This document shows, piece after piece, positions 20,402-28,510 of a DNA stretch of 58,114 bases; the stretch's first letter is position 1, and each line of letters begins with the position of its first letter. The notes under the pieces are model-generated. The model was not told where the DNA came from. It made no database searches and worked only from the letters and a program-made list of their open reading frames with translations. This stretch comes from Anaerolineae bacterium (GTDB lineage: Bacteria; Chloroflexota; Anaerolineae; Aggregatilineales; Phototrophicaceae). Both the position numbers and the translations under genes were made by a program. The stretch is from assembly GCA_013360465.1 (NCBI GenBank), contig JABWBO010000015.1, positions 1 through 58,114 of the forward strand. Reading direction: 5' to 3'.

Positions 20402-20407
20402 ATTATA
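20402..20407 (-). promoter_or_regulatory. Candidate -10 element for the DUF883-EthD-xpt-guaA run
   Basis: Minus-strand TATAAT (20407-20402), about 35 bases upstream of ATG 20367, with GTGATG as a weak -35 at 17 bases. The same gap also holds a + strand TATTAT near 20441-20446 that could serve the divergent glycoside hydrolase gene. Confidence 0.4.
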
Positions 20408-20485
20408 CGCCACGTTGCCCGTTTCATCACCCCGACATGGTATTATCCTGGTCAGCGCGGTACACGAACGCGCGGAAGGATGGCT

Positions 20486-22195
20486 ATGCGTCGTTCAAGA
20501 CTTCTCTACGCAGCGGGCGTGGTGGGCATAGTGCTGCTGTCGGCGCTGCTGTGGCTGGACCTGAGCAATCACGGGCTGGCATGGCGCGCCGCCTGGTCGC
20601 TGACTGGTGAAGAAGAGCCGTTTTCGCAGATGCGCGGCATGATCGAATGGCTGGGCAATACTTTCCGCGCCATGCCGCGTACTGAGCCATACGCGCCGGT
20701 GCGCCATGTCCATGAGTCGCCCTACGGCGTCAACACGTTCTTGCAGCTTGAAGCCGACCCCGCTGTGCGCGAACGTTCCATGCAGATGATCGCCGATGCC
20801 GGCTTTCGAATCATTCGCCAACAGTTCCCCTGGGAAGATATTGAGATACACGGACGCGGCGACTTCGAAGACCGGCGCAATGTTGATGCGGTCGGCGTGG
20901 TGAACGCCTGGGATAAGTACGATCAGATCGTCGATCTGGCTGTTCGCTACGGCATCGACATTCAGGCACGGGTTGATACACCGCCGGCGTGGTCGCGCAG
21001 CGATCCGAACGAGGGCACGCTCGCGCCGCCCGACGACTGGGAAGACTATTATGCTTTTCTGCGTCGGGTGGCGGAACGCTACCGGGGACGCATCCGGCAT
21101 TATCAAATCTGGAACGAGCCGAACATCTACCCGGAATGGGGCAATAACCCGGTTGATCCCGAAGGCTATACGGCGGTGTTGTGCCGCGCCTACGCAGTCC
21201 TCAAGGAGGTTGATCCGAACATCGTGGTTCACAGCGCGGCGCTTTCGCCGACGGTCTCGCTGACCGACCGCGACCTGAGCGACCTCATCTACTTGCAGCG
21301 GATGTATGATGCCGGGGTGAGCGGCTGCTTCGATGTGATGAGCGTGCAGGGGTACGGTTTCTACAGCGGACCGACCGACCAGCGGCTGCGCCCCACCACG
21401 CTCAACTATGCCCGTCCGCAGTACATCCGTGATCTGATGGTCGCCAATGGCGATGTGGACGTGCCGGTGTGGATCAGCGAGGCTGCGTGGAATCCGGTTG
21501 GTGAGCCGGATGTGCCGGAGATTCCCGGCAAGGAGAATTTCGGCAGCGTGACCGAAGCGCAGGCGGCACGCTATATGCCGCTCGCCTATGAGCGGGCGGC
21601 GCGCGAGTGGAACTGGGTGGGTGCGATCATGGTCTGGTTCTGGAAGCGCCCCGACGAGAGCGAGCGCGGTCAGCCTTTCTACTACTTCCGCATGGTCGAA
21701 CCGGATTTCACGCCGCAGCCGATCTACGAGGCGATGCGCGCCTGGATCGCCGATGAGCCGCAGGTACTCTATCGGGGGACGCATCTGCCGACGCACCGCT
21801 TCGTCGAGGCGGAAGGGGTCGAAGAAGCGGCGGACGGCGGGCTGTTCCCTATGGCGCTGCGCACGGAGCGGGCGGCTTTCACGGCAGAGGGGACGCACGT
21901 GCAGATTCGCTGGCAGGGCGCTGATTCGCTGCGCGTGACGGTCGATGATGGAGCGCCGATGGTCATCCCTGCCGATCCCGATGCCGACGGCTGGACGGAA
22001 TCGATCATTCACCGGGTGCTGCTGAACGAGCGCCACACCTTTGTCGTGACGAGCGGCGCTTCCTTCCTGTTCGAGGGCGTCGCCGTCTTCGACCGTATGG
22101 GCGTCCAGCTCATACCGCCGCTGGCGGCGGTGGGCATGGTGATCGGCTGCGAACTGCTGCTCGTCGCCATCCTGCTGCGGACGGGGCGGCGATGA
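20486..22195 (+). CDS. Membrane-anchored clan GH-A glycoside hydrolase-like protein (GH39-like)
   Basis: 569 residues from ATG 20486 (GGAAGG six bases upstream; an ATG two codons earlier touches that site). An N-terminal signal anchor (about 5-26) and a C-terminal hydrophobic helix (about 543-563) bracket the enzyme. The TIM-barrel part (about 75-420) has the acid/base motif 'YQIWNEPN' with E211 and the nucleophile strand 'VWISEAAWN' with E332, both intact, so a retaining hydrolase is expected. A beta-sandwich-like region follows (430-535). The substrate is unknown. Its stop overlaps the next start (ATGA), coupling it to a GT39-like glycosyltransferase. Confidence 0.85.
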   Translation: MRRSRLLYAAGVVGIVLLSALLWLDLSNHGLAWRAAWSLTGEEEPFSQMRGMIEWLGNTFRAMPRTEPYAPVRHVHESPYGVNTFLQLEADPAVRERSMQMIADAGFRIIRQQFPWEDIEIHGRGDFEDRRNVDAVGVVNAWDKYDQIVDLAVRYGIDIQARVDTPPAWSRSDPNEGTLAPPDDWEDYYAFLRRVAERYRGRIRHYQIWNEPNIYPEWGNNPVDPEGYTAVLCRAYAVLKEVDPNIVVHSAALSPTVSLTDRDLSDLIYLQRMYDAGVSGCFDVMSVQGYGFYSGPTDQRLRPTTLNYARPQYIRDLMVANGDVDVPVWISEAAWNPVGEPDVPEIPGKENFGSVTEAQAARYMPLAYERAAREWNWVGAIMVWFWKRPDESERGQPFYYFRMVEPDFTPQPIYEAMRAWIADEPQVLYRGTHLPTHRFVEAEGVEEAADGGLFPMALRTERAAFTAEGTHVQIRWQGADSLRVTVDDGAPMVIPADPDADGWTESIIHRVLLNERHTFVVTSGASFLFEGVAVFDRMGVQLIPPLAAVGMVIGCELLLVAILLRTGRR

Positions 22196-24180
22196 CCCGC
22201 CTGGAACTCGGCGGCACGCCGGGACGCTCTCTTTCGGTGCTGTGGGCGGCGGCGGCGATCCTGCTCTGCGCGGCGGCGCTGCGTTTCAGCCAGATCGGCG
22301 CGCAGTCGCTGTGGCACGACGAGGGCAACAGCTATGTGCAGGCGATGCGCGGCTTAGGCGAAATCGCCTTTCACGCCGGGCGCGATATCCATCCGCCCGG
22401 CTACTACTGGCTGCTGGCAGGATGGCGGCTGCTGGCGGGGGAAAGCGAGATGGCGCTGCGTTTGCCCTCGGCATTCGCCAGCCTGCTGACGGCAGCCTTC
22501 GCCGCCGCGTTGGGCAGGCGGCTGTTCGGCGCGGTTGCCGGGCTGAGCGCCGCCGTGATCGTGGGCGTCAGCACCTTCAGCATCTATTATGCCCAGGAAG
22601 CGCGCATGTACGCCCTGCTGGCATTGTGGACGGCGGCGGGGTTCTGGGCGCTTGCGGAGTTCTTGCGCCAGCCGTCCGCGCGGCGCGCTCTGCTGCTGGC
22701 GGCGATCAACACCGCAGGGCTGTATACGCAGTACGCCTTGCCGCTCTTCATGATCGCGCAGGGCATAGTCGCTTCGGCGGCGCTGATCCGCCGGGCTGGC
22801 TCGGTGTCGGCGGATACTGAGCGGCAGGAGAGGCGAGCGCAGATCACATCGGTGGTGTGGTATGCGGCAGCGAATCTGCTGACTATCGCGCTCTTTCTGC
22901 CCTGGCTGCCCACCGCCTGGGCGCAGATCGCGACCTGGCCCCGCGCCGCTGATCCCGTCCCGGCACTGCAAGCCTTCGCCGATCTTTCGCGCACGCTGAT
23001 CCTGGGCATCGTGCCGACATCCAATGCTCCGGCAATCGCCGTGATCCTGATGCTGTTCGGCGCAATTGCCCTGCCTGCCCGCCCGGCGTGGCGCTGGCTG
23101 CTGCCCATCGCCTGGACTTTGCTGCCCGTCGTGCTTTTCATTGGATTCGGACTGTATCAGCCGGATGATCGTAAACTGATGCTGCCCGCCCAAATCGGCG
23201 CGGCGTTATGGATCGGGCGGGGGGTCTGGGTGTTATGGACCGGGCAGGCGGTGACGGTGCGGTCACGCCTGCGCGCGCTGACCGGTCGGAGTGCGCAGGG
23301 TCCGGCACTGGGCAGCACGGGCGTCATCCTGGGCGGGCTGCGGCTGGCGGCGGCGCTCAGCCTGCTGTGGATGGTGACGGCGCTTTCCGAAGGGCTGGGC
23401 GCGCTGCGAACCGAACCGGCTTTTCAGCGGGCGGACTATCGAGGCGCAGCGGCGCAGATCAGCACCTTAGCGCGCCCCGGCGATGCGGTCATCCTCGACG
23501 CTCCCAACCAGGCGGAAGTCTTCGGCTACTATTTCGACGACTCCGCGCCGGTCATCCCGCTGCCTGCCGGGCTGAGCGCCGATGACGACGCCACCCGCCG
23601 CGCGGTCGAGCAGATCATCGGGGAGCGTTCGCGCATCTTCGCCGTATTCTGGGGCGAGGACGAGCGTGATCCGAACCGTATCGTCGAAAAGACGCTGGAT
23701 GCGGGCGCGTTTGAGATGCGTGACACCTGGTATGGCGATGTGCGCCTGGTCCAGTACGTGACCCCGGCTGAGCTGACCGTCGCCCTGGAAGTGGATGCCC
23801 GCTTTGGCGACGCGATTTGGCTGGAAGACGCGGCGCTCAACGGATGGGCATTTGTTCAGGGCGACGCGCTGCAAGTCGAGCTGCGCTGGCGCACCGATAC
23901 GGCGCTGGACGAACGCTACAAGGTATTCGTCCAGCTGCTCAACCCCGATGGCACGCTCGCTGCGCAGCGCGACAGCGAACCCGGCGGCGGCTTGGCGCTG
24001 ACCACCACCTGGACGCCGGGCGAGATCGTCTCAGACCGTCACGCGCTGGAACTGCCTGCTGAACCGGGTCAGTACACGCTCATCATCGGCTTATACGCCA
24101 TTGACGACGCCTCAGCACGGCTCGTCGTCAATGGCGGCGACAGCATCTCGCTGGGTATCATTGATGTTCGTCACAAATAA
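22192..24180 (+). CDS. GT39-like (PMT_2) membrane glycosyltransferase
   Basis: 662 residues with about 11-13 hydrophobic segments. The first periplasmic loop has 'WHDEGNSY' (D43, E44), the metal/dolichol-sugar motif of the GT-C fold, and 'HPPGYYW' at 67-73. A C-terminal soluble region (from about 415) ends in a beta-sandwich ('VQLLNPDGTLAAQRDSEPGG') likely exposed outside. Such enzymes use lipid-linked sugars as donors. ATGA overlap with the glycoside hydrolase gene implies coordinated translation. Confidence 0.85.
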   Translation: MTRLELGGTPGRSLSVLWAAAAILLCAAALRFSQIGAQSLWHDEGNSYVQAMRGLGEIAFHAGRDIHPPGYYWLLAGWRLLAGESEMALRLPSAFASLLTAAFAAALGRRLFGAVAGLSAAVIVGVSTFSIYYAQEARMYALLALWTAAGFWALAEFLRQPSARRALLLAAINTAGLYTQYALPLFMIAQGIVASAALIRRAGSVSADTERQERRAQITSVVWYAAANLLTIALFLPWLPTAWAQIATWPRAADPVPALQAFADLSRTLILGIVPTSNAPAIAVILMLFGAIALPARPAWRWLLPIAWTLLPVVLFIGFGLYQPDDRKLMLPAQIGAALWIGRGVWVLWTGQAVTVRSRLRALTGRSAQGPALGSTGVILGGLRLAAALSLLWMVTALSEGLGALRTEPAFQRADYRGAAAQISTLARPGDAVILDAPNQAEVFGYYFDDSAPVIPLPAGLSADDDATRRAVEQIIGERSRIFAVFWGEDERDPNRIVEKTLDAGAFEMRDTWYGDVRLVQYVTPAELTVALEVDARFGDAIWLEDAALNGWAFVQGDALQVELRWRTDTALDERYKVFVQLLNPDGTLAAQRDSEPGGGLALTTTWTPGEIVSDRHALELPAEPGQYTLIIGLYAIDDASARLVVNGGDSISLGIIDVRHK

Positions 24181-24240
24181 TAGAATAAGCTCTCCTTAAT
24201 CACCTGTTCATGTCGCCGTCCTAGCATGAAGGACAATCTG

Positions 24241-24255
24241 GCGCAGATGCTGCGC
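24241..24255 (+). terminator. Small hairpin before the SDR-like gene
   Basis: A perfect 6-bp GC-rich stem (24241-24246 with 24250-24255) with a 3-base loop, followed by TGATTT. It lies 60 bases after the GT39-like gene and just before GGAGG of the next gene. It could be a weak terminator or affect translation of the downstream gene. Confidence 0.35.
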
Positions 24256-24278
24256 TGATTTCCGGAGGACATGACGAC

Positions 24279-25232
24279 ATGGCGATTTTGGTCACCGGCG
24301 CTGCCGGATACGTTGGCAATAACACCGTCCGCCGTCTGGTGGCGATGGGCAAATCGGTCAAGGCACTGGTGCGTGACGAGAAGAAGGCGGCGATGCGTTT
24401 GCAGGATGTCGCCGACAGGGTGACGCTGGTCACTGGCGATGTGAGCGACCGCGCGGCGATGCGCCGGGCGATGGAAGACGTTACAGCAGTGATCCATCTG
24501 GTCGCTATTCCGATGGAACGCGGCAGCGCGACCTACGAGGAGATCAACTACCAGGGCACAGTCAATGTGGTCGATGCGGCGGTCGCCGCCGGCGTAGATC
24601 GCTTCATCAATATGTCGCAGAACGGCGCGACGCCCGATCACTTTTCGCGCTTTCTGCGCAGCAAAGGGCGCGCACAGGCGTATGTCGCCGCGTCGTCGCT
24701 GAAGTGGACGGCGGTACACCCGTCGGTCATCTTCGGACCGCAGGACGAATTCTTCAACGCCTTCGCCCGGCTGATACGCCTGACGCCGATCATCTTTCCG
24801 CTGATTGGCGGCGGTAAGGCGCTTTTTCAACCAGTGTCGGTCCACGATGTGGTGGAGTCGATGGTGCGCAGCCTGGACGATGACGGGACGATTGGGCGTG
24901 AATTTGCGCTGGGCGGTCCCGAAGTGCTGAACCTGGGCGAGATCGAGAAGCGCATTCTGAAGGCGATGGGCGAGAGCCGCGCTTTGGTCGGCGTCCCGGT
25001 TGGACTGCTGCGTCCGGCGGTGTTCGTCATGGAAAAAACTCTGCCCGGCACGCCGGTCAACCTGACGCTGCTGGAACTGCTGGGCACGCCCAATACGGTG
25101 AGCGACAACGCCCTGGTCAGCTATTTCAGGATGGAACCGCGCGCCTTCGCCGGCGACAATATCGCCTACCTGCGTGATGCCAGCGCGGGTTCTGCGCTCA
25201 GACGCTTCTTCACCGGGCAGGCGGTCAATTAG
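24279..25232 (+). CDS. Atypical/extended SDR NAD(P)-binding protein (NDUFA9-like)
   Basis: 317 residues. The Rossmann opening is 'ILVTGAAGYVGNNTVRRL' with the TGxxGxxG pattern at 6-13, then 'ALVRDEKKA', 'GDVSD' and 'VIHLVAIPME'. The catalytic YxxxK of classical SDRs is not evident; 'FINMSQNGA' and 'HPSVIFGPQDEFFN' instead match the atypical SDR branch containing NDUFA9-like proteins. These bind NAD(P)H, often without a known reaction. GGAGGA lies 10 bases upstream of the ATG. Confidence 0.82.
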   Translation: MAILVTGAAGYVGNNTVRRLVAMGKSVKALVRDEKKAAMRLQDVADRVTLVTGDVSDRAAMRRAMEDVTAVIHLVAIPMERGSATYEEINYQGTVNVVDAAVAAGVDRFINMSQNGATPDHFSRFLRSKGRAQAYVAASSLKWTAVHPSVIFGPQDEFFNAFARLIRLTPIIFPLIGGGKALFQPVSVHDVVESMVRSLDDDGTIGREFALGGPEVLNLGEIEKRILKAMGESRALVGVPVGLLRPAVFVMEKTLPGTPVNLTLLELLGTPNTVSDNALVSYFRMEPRAFAGDNIAYLRDASAGSALRRFFTGQAVN

Positions 25233-25247
25233 TGTACAATACCTGCC

Positions 25248-25269
25248 CTGTACGTTGAATTAGGTACAG
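25248..25269. promoter_or_regulatory. Inverted repeat upstream of the C39-like peptidase gene
   Basis: CTGTAC, ten bases, then GTACAG form a perfect 6-bp inverted repeat 11 bases before the next ATG, with TACAAT at 25235-25240 just upstream. The size and spacing suit a dimeric repressor operator downstream of a promoter, though a weak RNA hairpin is equally possible. Confidence 0.35.
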
Positions 25270-25279
25270 AGGCAGTCTG

Positions 25280-26362
25280 GTGAAACGTGTGAAACGAATC
25301 GCGCTTGTGGCGCTGACTCTGCTGCTGGGGATGCTCGTCATGCCCGCGCATTCCCAGGAAGAGACGGTCGCAGCCGGCGTTTATGTTCCGGCGATGACGC
25401 TGCCGCCGCAGGTGCGCCTGGAAGGGCTGCGACCGATCTATCAACAGCTCAACCGCTGTTCCTCCGCTGCGCTGACCATCCAGCTCTCGTACTTTGGCTG
25501 GTCCGGCACGTATGACGACTCGATTCGAGCATTGAACCCTCATCTGGAGGATGTGGCAGTACGCCTCGATGAGATGACGCGCTTCGTCGAGGCGCAGGGC
25601 TTGCGGGCGATTGAGCGGGTGGGCGGGACCCTGGACCTGCTGAAGGCGCTGGTCGCCAACGGTTTCCCCGTGTTGGTCGAAGCGGTCTACTACGATGGTC
25701 CCGACGCCTTCAAAGACTGGATGAGCCACAACCGCGTCATCATGGGCTATGACGACGCGCAGCAGGTCCTTCTGTCCTATGATTCGCTGCTGGGCAACGG
25801 CGAAGATAACACCGGACGCCCGATCCCCTATGCCGATGTCGATGAACGCTGGCGCGCCTTCAACCGGGACTACATGGTGATCTACCGCCCGGAGGAAGAA
25901 GAACGGCTTCAGGCGGTCATGGGTCCGCTGTGGGACCCACAGGCGGCTGCCGAGCAGGCGCTCGCCCAGTCGATGGCGGAGCTGGAAACCCCTTATGCCG
26001 ATTCTTTCACCGTATTCAACGCAGGTTCTTCGCTGGTCCTGCTGGGGCGTCACGAGGAAGCGGCGGAATATTTCGACCGGGCGCGCGGCACCGGGCTGCC
26101 CTGGCGGATGCTGTGGTACATGTATGGACCGTTCGAAGCCTATCTCGCCGTCGGACGCTACGACGATGTGCTGCAGATGGCGCGCGATGTGATCGCTACC
26201 ACGCCGGGCGTCGAGGAAGCCTACTACTATGCCGGCATGGCTTATGAGGCGCTGGGTGAGCAGCAGCGCGCTCGCGCCAACTATGAAGTTGCCGTCATGC
26301 GCAACAACGGTTTCACGCAAGCGGTCGCCGCTCTGGGGCGGCTCGCCGCTGCGGGAGGATAG
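25280..26362 (+). CDS. Secreted papain-like (C39_2-type) peptidase with TPR tail
   Basis: 360 residues. A signal peptide (about 1-25, 'PAHSQ' cleavage region) leads to a Peptidase_C39_2-like domain. 'YQQLNRCSSAALTIQLSYFG' holds the candidate nucleophile C60 and oxyanion Gln, 'SHNRVIMGYDD' holds H150, and 'SYDSLLG' the Asp at 168. From about 215 onward three TPR-like units follow ('GSSLVLLGRHEEAAEYFDRA', 'FEAYLAVGRYDDVLQMARD'). The triad is complete, but the CGPA motif is replaced by CSSA, so activity is uncertain. The next gene begins nine bases later. Confidence 0.75.
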   Translation: MKRVKRIALVALTLLLGMLVMPAHSQEETVAAGVYVPAMTLPPQVRLEGLRPIYQQLNRCSSAALTIQLSYFGWSGTYDDSIRALNPHLEDVAVRLDEMTRFVEAQGLRAIERVGGTLDLLKALVANGFPVLVEAVYYDGPDAFKDWMSHNRVIMGYDDAQQVLLSYDSLLGNGEDNTGRPIPYADVDERWRAFNRDYMVIYRPEEEERLQAVMGPLWDPQAAAEQALAQSMAELETPYADSFTVFNAGSSLVLLGRHEEAAEYFDRARGTGLPWRMLWYMYGPFEAYLAVGRYDDVLQMARDVIATTPGVEEAYYYAGMAYEALGEQQRARANYEVAVMRNNGFTQAVAALGRLAAAGG

Positions 26363-26370
26363 ACGCCGCG

Positions 26371-27732
26371 ATGATCCTTCAACGCCCCCGCCTGACACTG
26401 ACGGTGTTCGTTCTGATGTTGACCTCGATCAGCCTTTTCGCCGCCAATGCCTCGCCGGTGCTTGTCCCCGCGCTGGTGACCGAAGGACTGGAAGTCGTCG
26501 AAAGCGTCGGCGTCTTCGGTCAGCCGATCCAAGCCGTGCATGGCAGACTGCGCAACGTATCGTCAGAAACGGCTTACACCGACATCAGCCTGCGCGCCGA
26601 GATCTACGACGCTGATGAAGCCCTGATCGGCGAGGGCTTTGGCGTGCCGGTCGATGCCTGCGGCGCGGGCTGGCTGCCGAGCTACAGCCTGGCTCCGGAG
26701 GGAAGCGCACATTTCCAGATCGCTCTGGAGGTCTTCGAGACCGACGCCCGGATCAGACATGTTGACGTCTTCGTCACAGCGCTGGCAACTGAACCTCAGG
26801 CTGCTGTCGCGCTGCCAGAGGGGTTCACCCGCCTTTCGGACCAACCGGTCATCGAGGTCGAGTGGCTGGACGAGTCGCGGCTGCGCTATGGAACCGGCTG
26901 CGAGCGGCATCCGTTCACGACATGGGAGTGGATGGAAACCGGCATGGAGCTGAGTGCGCCGGTCCCCGTCGAACATCCCCGCGCCGCCGCTGTCACGTCG
27001 GAGCTTCTGGAACGCCTGGGCGCCGGCGAACCCGCTGAAGAGGAACACGCTTTCGTGCGCTTCGCACCGGATGGCGAGCGTCTGGTCTTCCAGAACGACA
27101 TCAACGATCTGCTGACGGCGGCGGCTGATGGACGCTTTCAGCGGGTGGTGCAGCGGGCGCTGCATAACCGCACCCTGCAAGGCGTTCACTGGCAGCCAGA
27201 GGGGCGATTTCTTGCCTACTACTTCGGCGGTTATGGCGATCCGGTGGTGTACTTCACTGCAACTGCTGAGGCGCAGCCGATCAGCGCCGCGCCGGCGAAC
27301 AACCGTCCTTCGCAGATCGTGCCGGGGATCAGCCGCGACGCCAATCGCGCGGTGATCGCCGGGATATTTGGGGAAGGCGAGGGGTACTACATCACCGTTT
27401 TCAACAACGGTTTCTTCGAGAAACTGTTCGACGCCACGCCGCCCGGAAATAACTACCCTGCGCCGCTGCTGGTCACCGACCCGGCGACGGAACTGGTCAG
27501 CCGCATCTATCTCGCGCTTGACGATGAGACCGGGGCTGCGCGGCTGATGTGCTTCAACCGCGACGACGACACACTGCACGATCTCGCGCCGCTGCCCCTG
27601 GAACTCGCCGAGGAAGAGCGTGCCGCATGGTGGTTTTCGCCAGACGAACGCAAGATCGCCCTGGCGGCGACCGGTCTGCACAGCGGTCTGTGGCTGATCG
27701 ACCTGGATGTGCTGCCGGACTGCGCCACCTGA
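26371..27732 (+). CDS. Secreted hypothetical protein with FxLYD-like and beta-propeller-like parts
   Basis: 453 residues with an N-terminal signal peptide (about 1-27). Residues 40-135 resemble an FxLYD-type module ('VHGRLRNVSSETAYTDISLR'). From 215 on, strands such as 'FVRFAPDGERLVFQNDIN', 'GVHWQPEGRFLAYYFGG', 'GISRDANRAVIAGIFGEG' and 'WWFSPDERKIALAATGLHSG' repeat at about 50-residue spacing, as in WD40/TolB-like propellers. No catalytic residues are apparent; a surface binding role is inferred. It is nine bases downstream of the C39-like gene and probably co-transcribed. Confidence 0.65.
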   Translation: MILQRPRLTLTVFVLMLTSISLFAANASPVLVPALVTEGLEVVESVGVFGQPIQAVHGRLRNVSSETAYTDISLRAEIYDADEALIGEGFGVPVDACGAGWLPSYSLAPEGSAHFQIALEVFETDARIRHVDVFVTALATEPQAAVALPEGFTRLSDQPVIEVEWLDESRLRYGTGCERHPFTTWEWMETGMELSAPVPVEHPRAAAVTSELLERLGAGEPAEEEHAFVRFAPDGERLVFQNDINDLLTAAADGRFQRVVQRALHNRTLQGVHWQPEGRFLAYYFGGYGDPVVYFTATAEAQPISAAPANNRPSQIVPGISRDANRAVIAGIFGEGEGYYITVFNNGFFEKLFDATPPGNNYPAPLLVTDPATELVSRIYLALDDETGAARLMCFNRDDDTLHDLAPLPLELAEEERAAWWFSPDERKIALAATGLHSGLWLIDLDVLPDCAT

Positions 27733-27844
27733 AGGTCCGGTACGCGATGGGACCAGCGGCGCAACCAGCGGCGCAACACTTGACCGTTCGCCTGCGTATC
27801 AGCGTCAGAAGGTCTGCATTTTCTGGGGATCGGATAGGGTGAAG

Positions 27845-28510
27845 ATGGACGACTCCAACTGGCTCGATGCGCTCAGCGATGGGAAGGTGTTGCGTCACTG
27901 GCTGGCGCTTTTCGGGCAGTTCTTCCTGGGTGTACTCTATTTCACCCTGCTGGTTGCCGGTTATGCCACATCGATCGGACTGTCTTTCGTCCTGATCGGC
28001 ATCCCGCTGCTGCTCTTCACCCTCGCCTCAACGCGGACGCTGGCGGATATTGACCGGCGGCTGATGGCGGCGGTACTCGGAGTTGATGTACCGCGCACCG
28101 CAGAAGATATCGACCTGCGGGGTGCGAAGCTTGGCGAGCGGCTGGGGCTGCTGCTGGGCAGTGCGCTGACCTATCGCAGTCTGCTCTACCTGCTGCTCAA
28201 GTTGCCGATCGGCGTCATCACCTTCACGGCGTCGATGATCCTCCTGCCGTTGATGGCGCTGGAACTGCTCATCCTCGCACCGCTGACCGTCGATCTGCAT
28301 TTGCTGACCGCCCGTTTGCTGCACTGGCTGGCGATGGGATCATACCGCGCGGTCGATTGGCTGCTGCCGGTCGAAGCAGCACATATGGCGGAGAAGCCGA
28401 AACGGTCGCGCCTGGAACTTGCTGACGACGAGGAAGGTGAGGGTGACGAAGGCTACTACATCGACAGCGAAGGCGAGATTCAGCCCGCGATCCGCCGAGC
28501 AGGGCGATAG
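27845..28510 (+). CDS. Stand-alone PF13796-type sensor-domain membrane protein
   Basis: 221 residues from ATG 27845 with AGGGTGAAG upstream; 46 extra in-frame codons upstream lack any site. Four hydrophobic helices are visible, opening with 'FLGVLYFTLLVAGYATSIGL' and 'FVLIGIPLLLFTLAST', then 'ADIDRRLMAAVLGVDVP'. This is the pattern of the 'putative sensor' domain normally fused to histidine kinases in Actinobacteria and Chloroflexota. Here the C-terminus is only an acidic tail ('DDEEGEGDEGYY'). No transmitter follows, so it may act as a partner subunit. Confidence 0.72.
   Translation: MDDSNWLDALSDGKVLRHWLALFGQFFLGVLYFTLLVAGYATSIGLSFVLIGIPLLLFTLASTRTLADIDRRLMAAVLGVDVPRTAEDIDLRGAKLGERLGLLLGSALTYRSLLYLLLKLPIGVITFTASMILLPLMALELLILAPLTVDLHLLTARLLHWLAMGSYRAVDWLLPVEAAHMAEKPKRSRLELADDEEGEGDEGYYIDSEGEIQPAIRRAGR

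Noticed and set aside
20367-20460. Purine riboswitch upstream of the DUF883-EthD-xpt-guaA run
   Set aside because: A TATAATCGTGGG string looks like the start of a purine aptamer, but the conserved junction and the second half of the aptamer are missing; it is better read as a -10 element.
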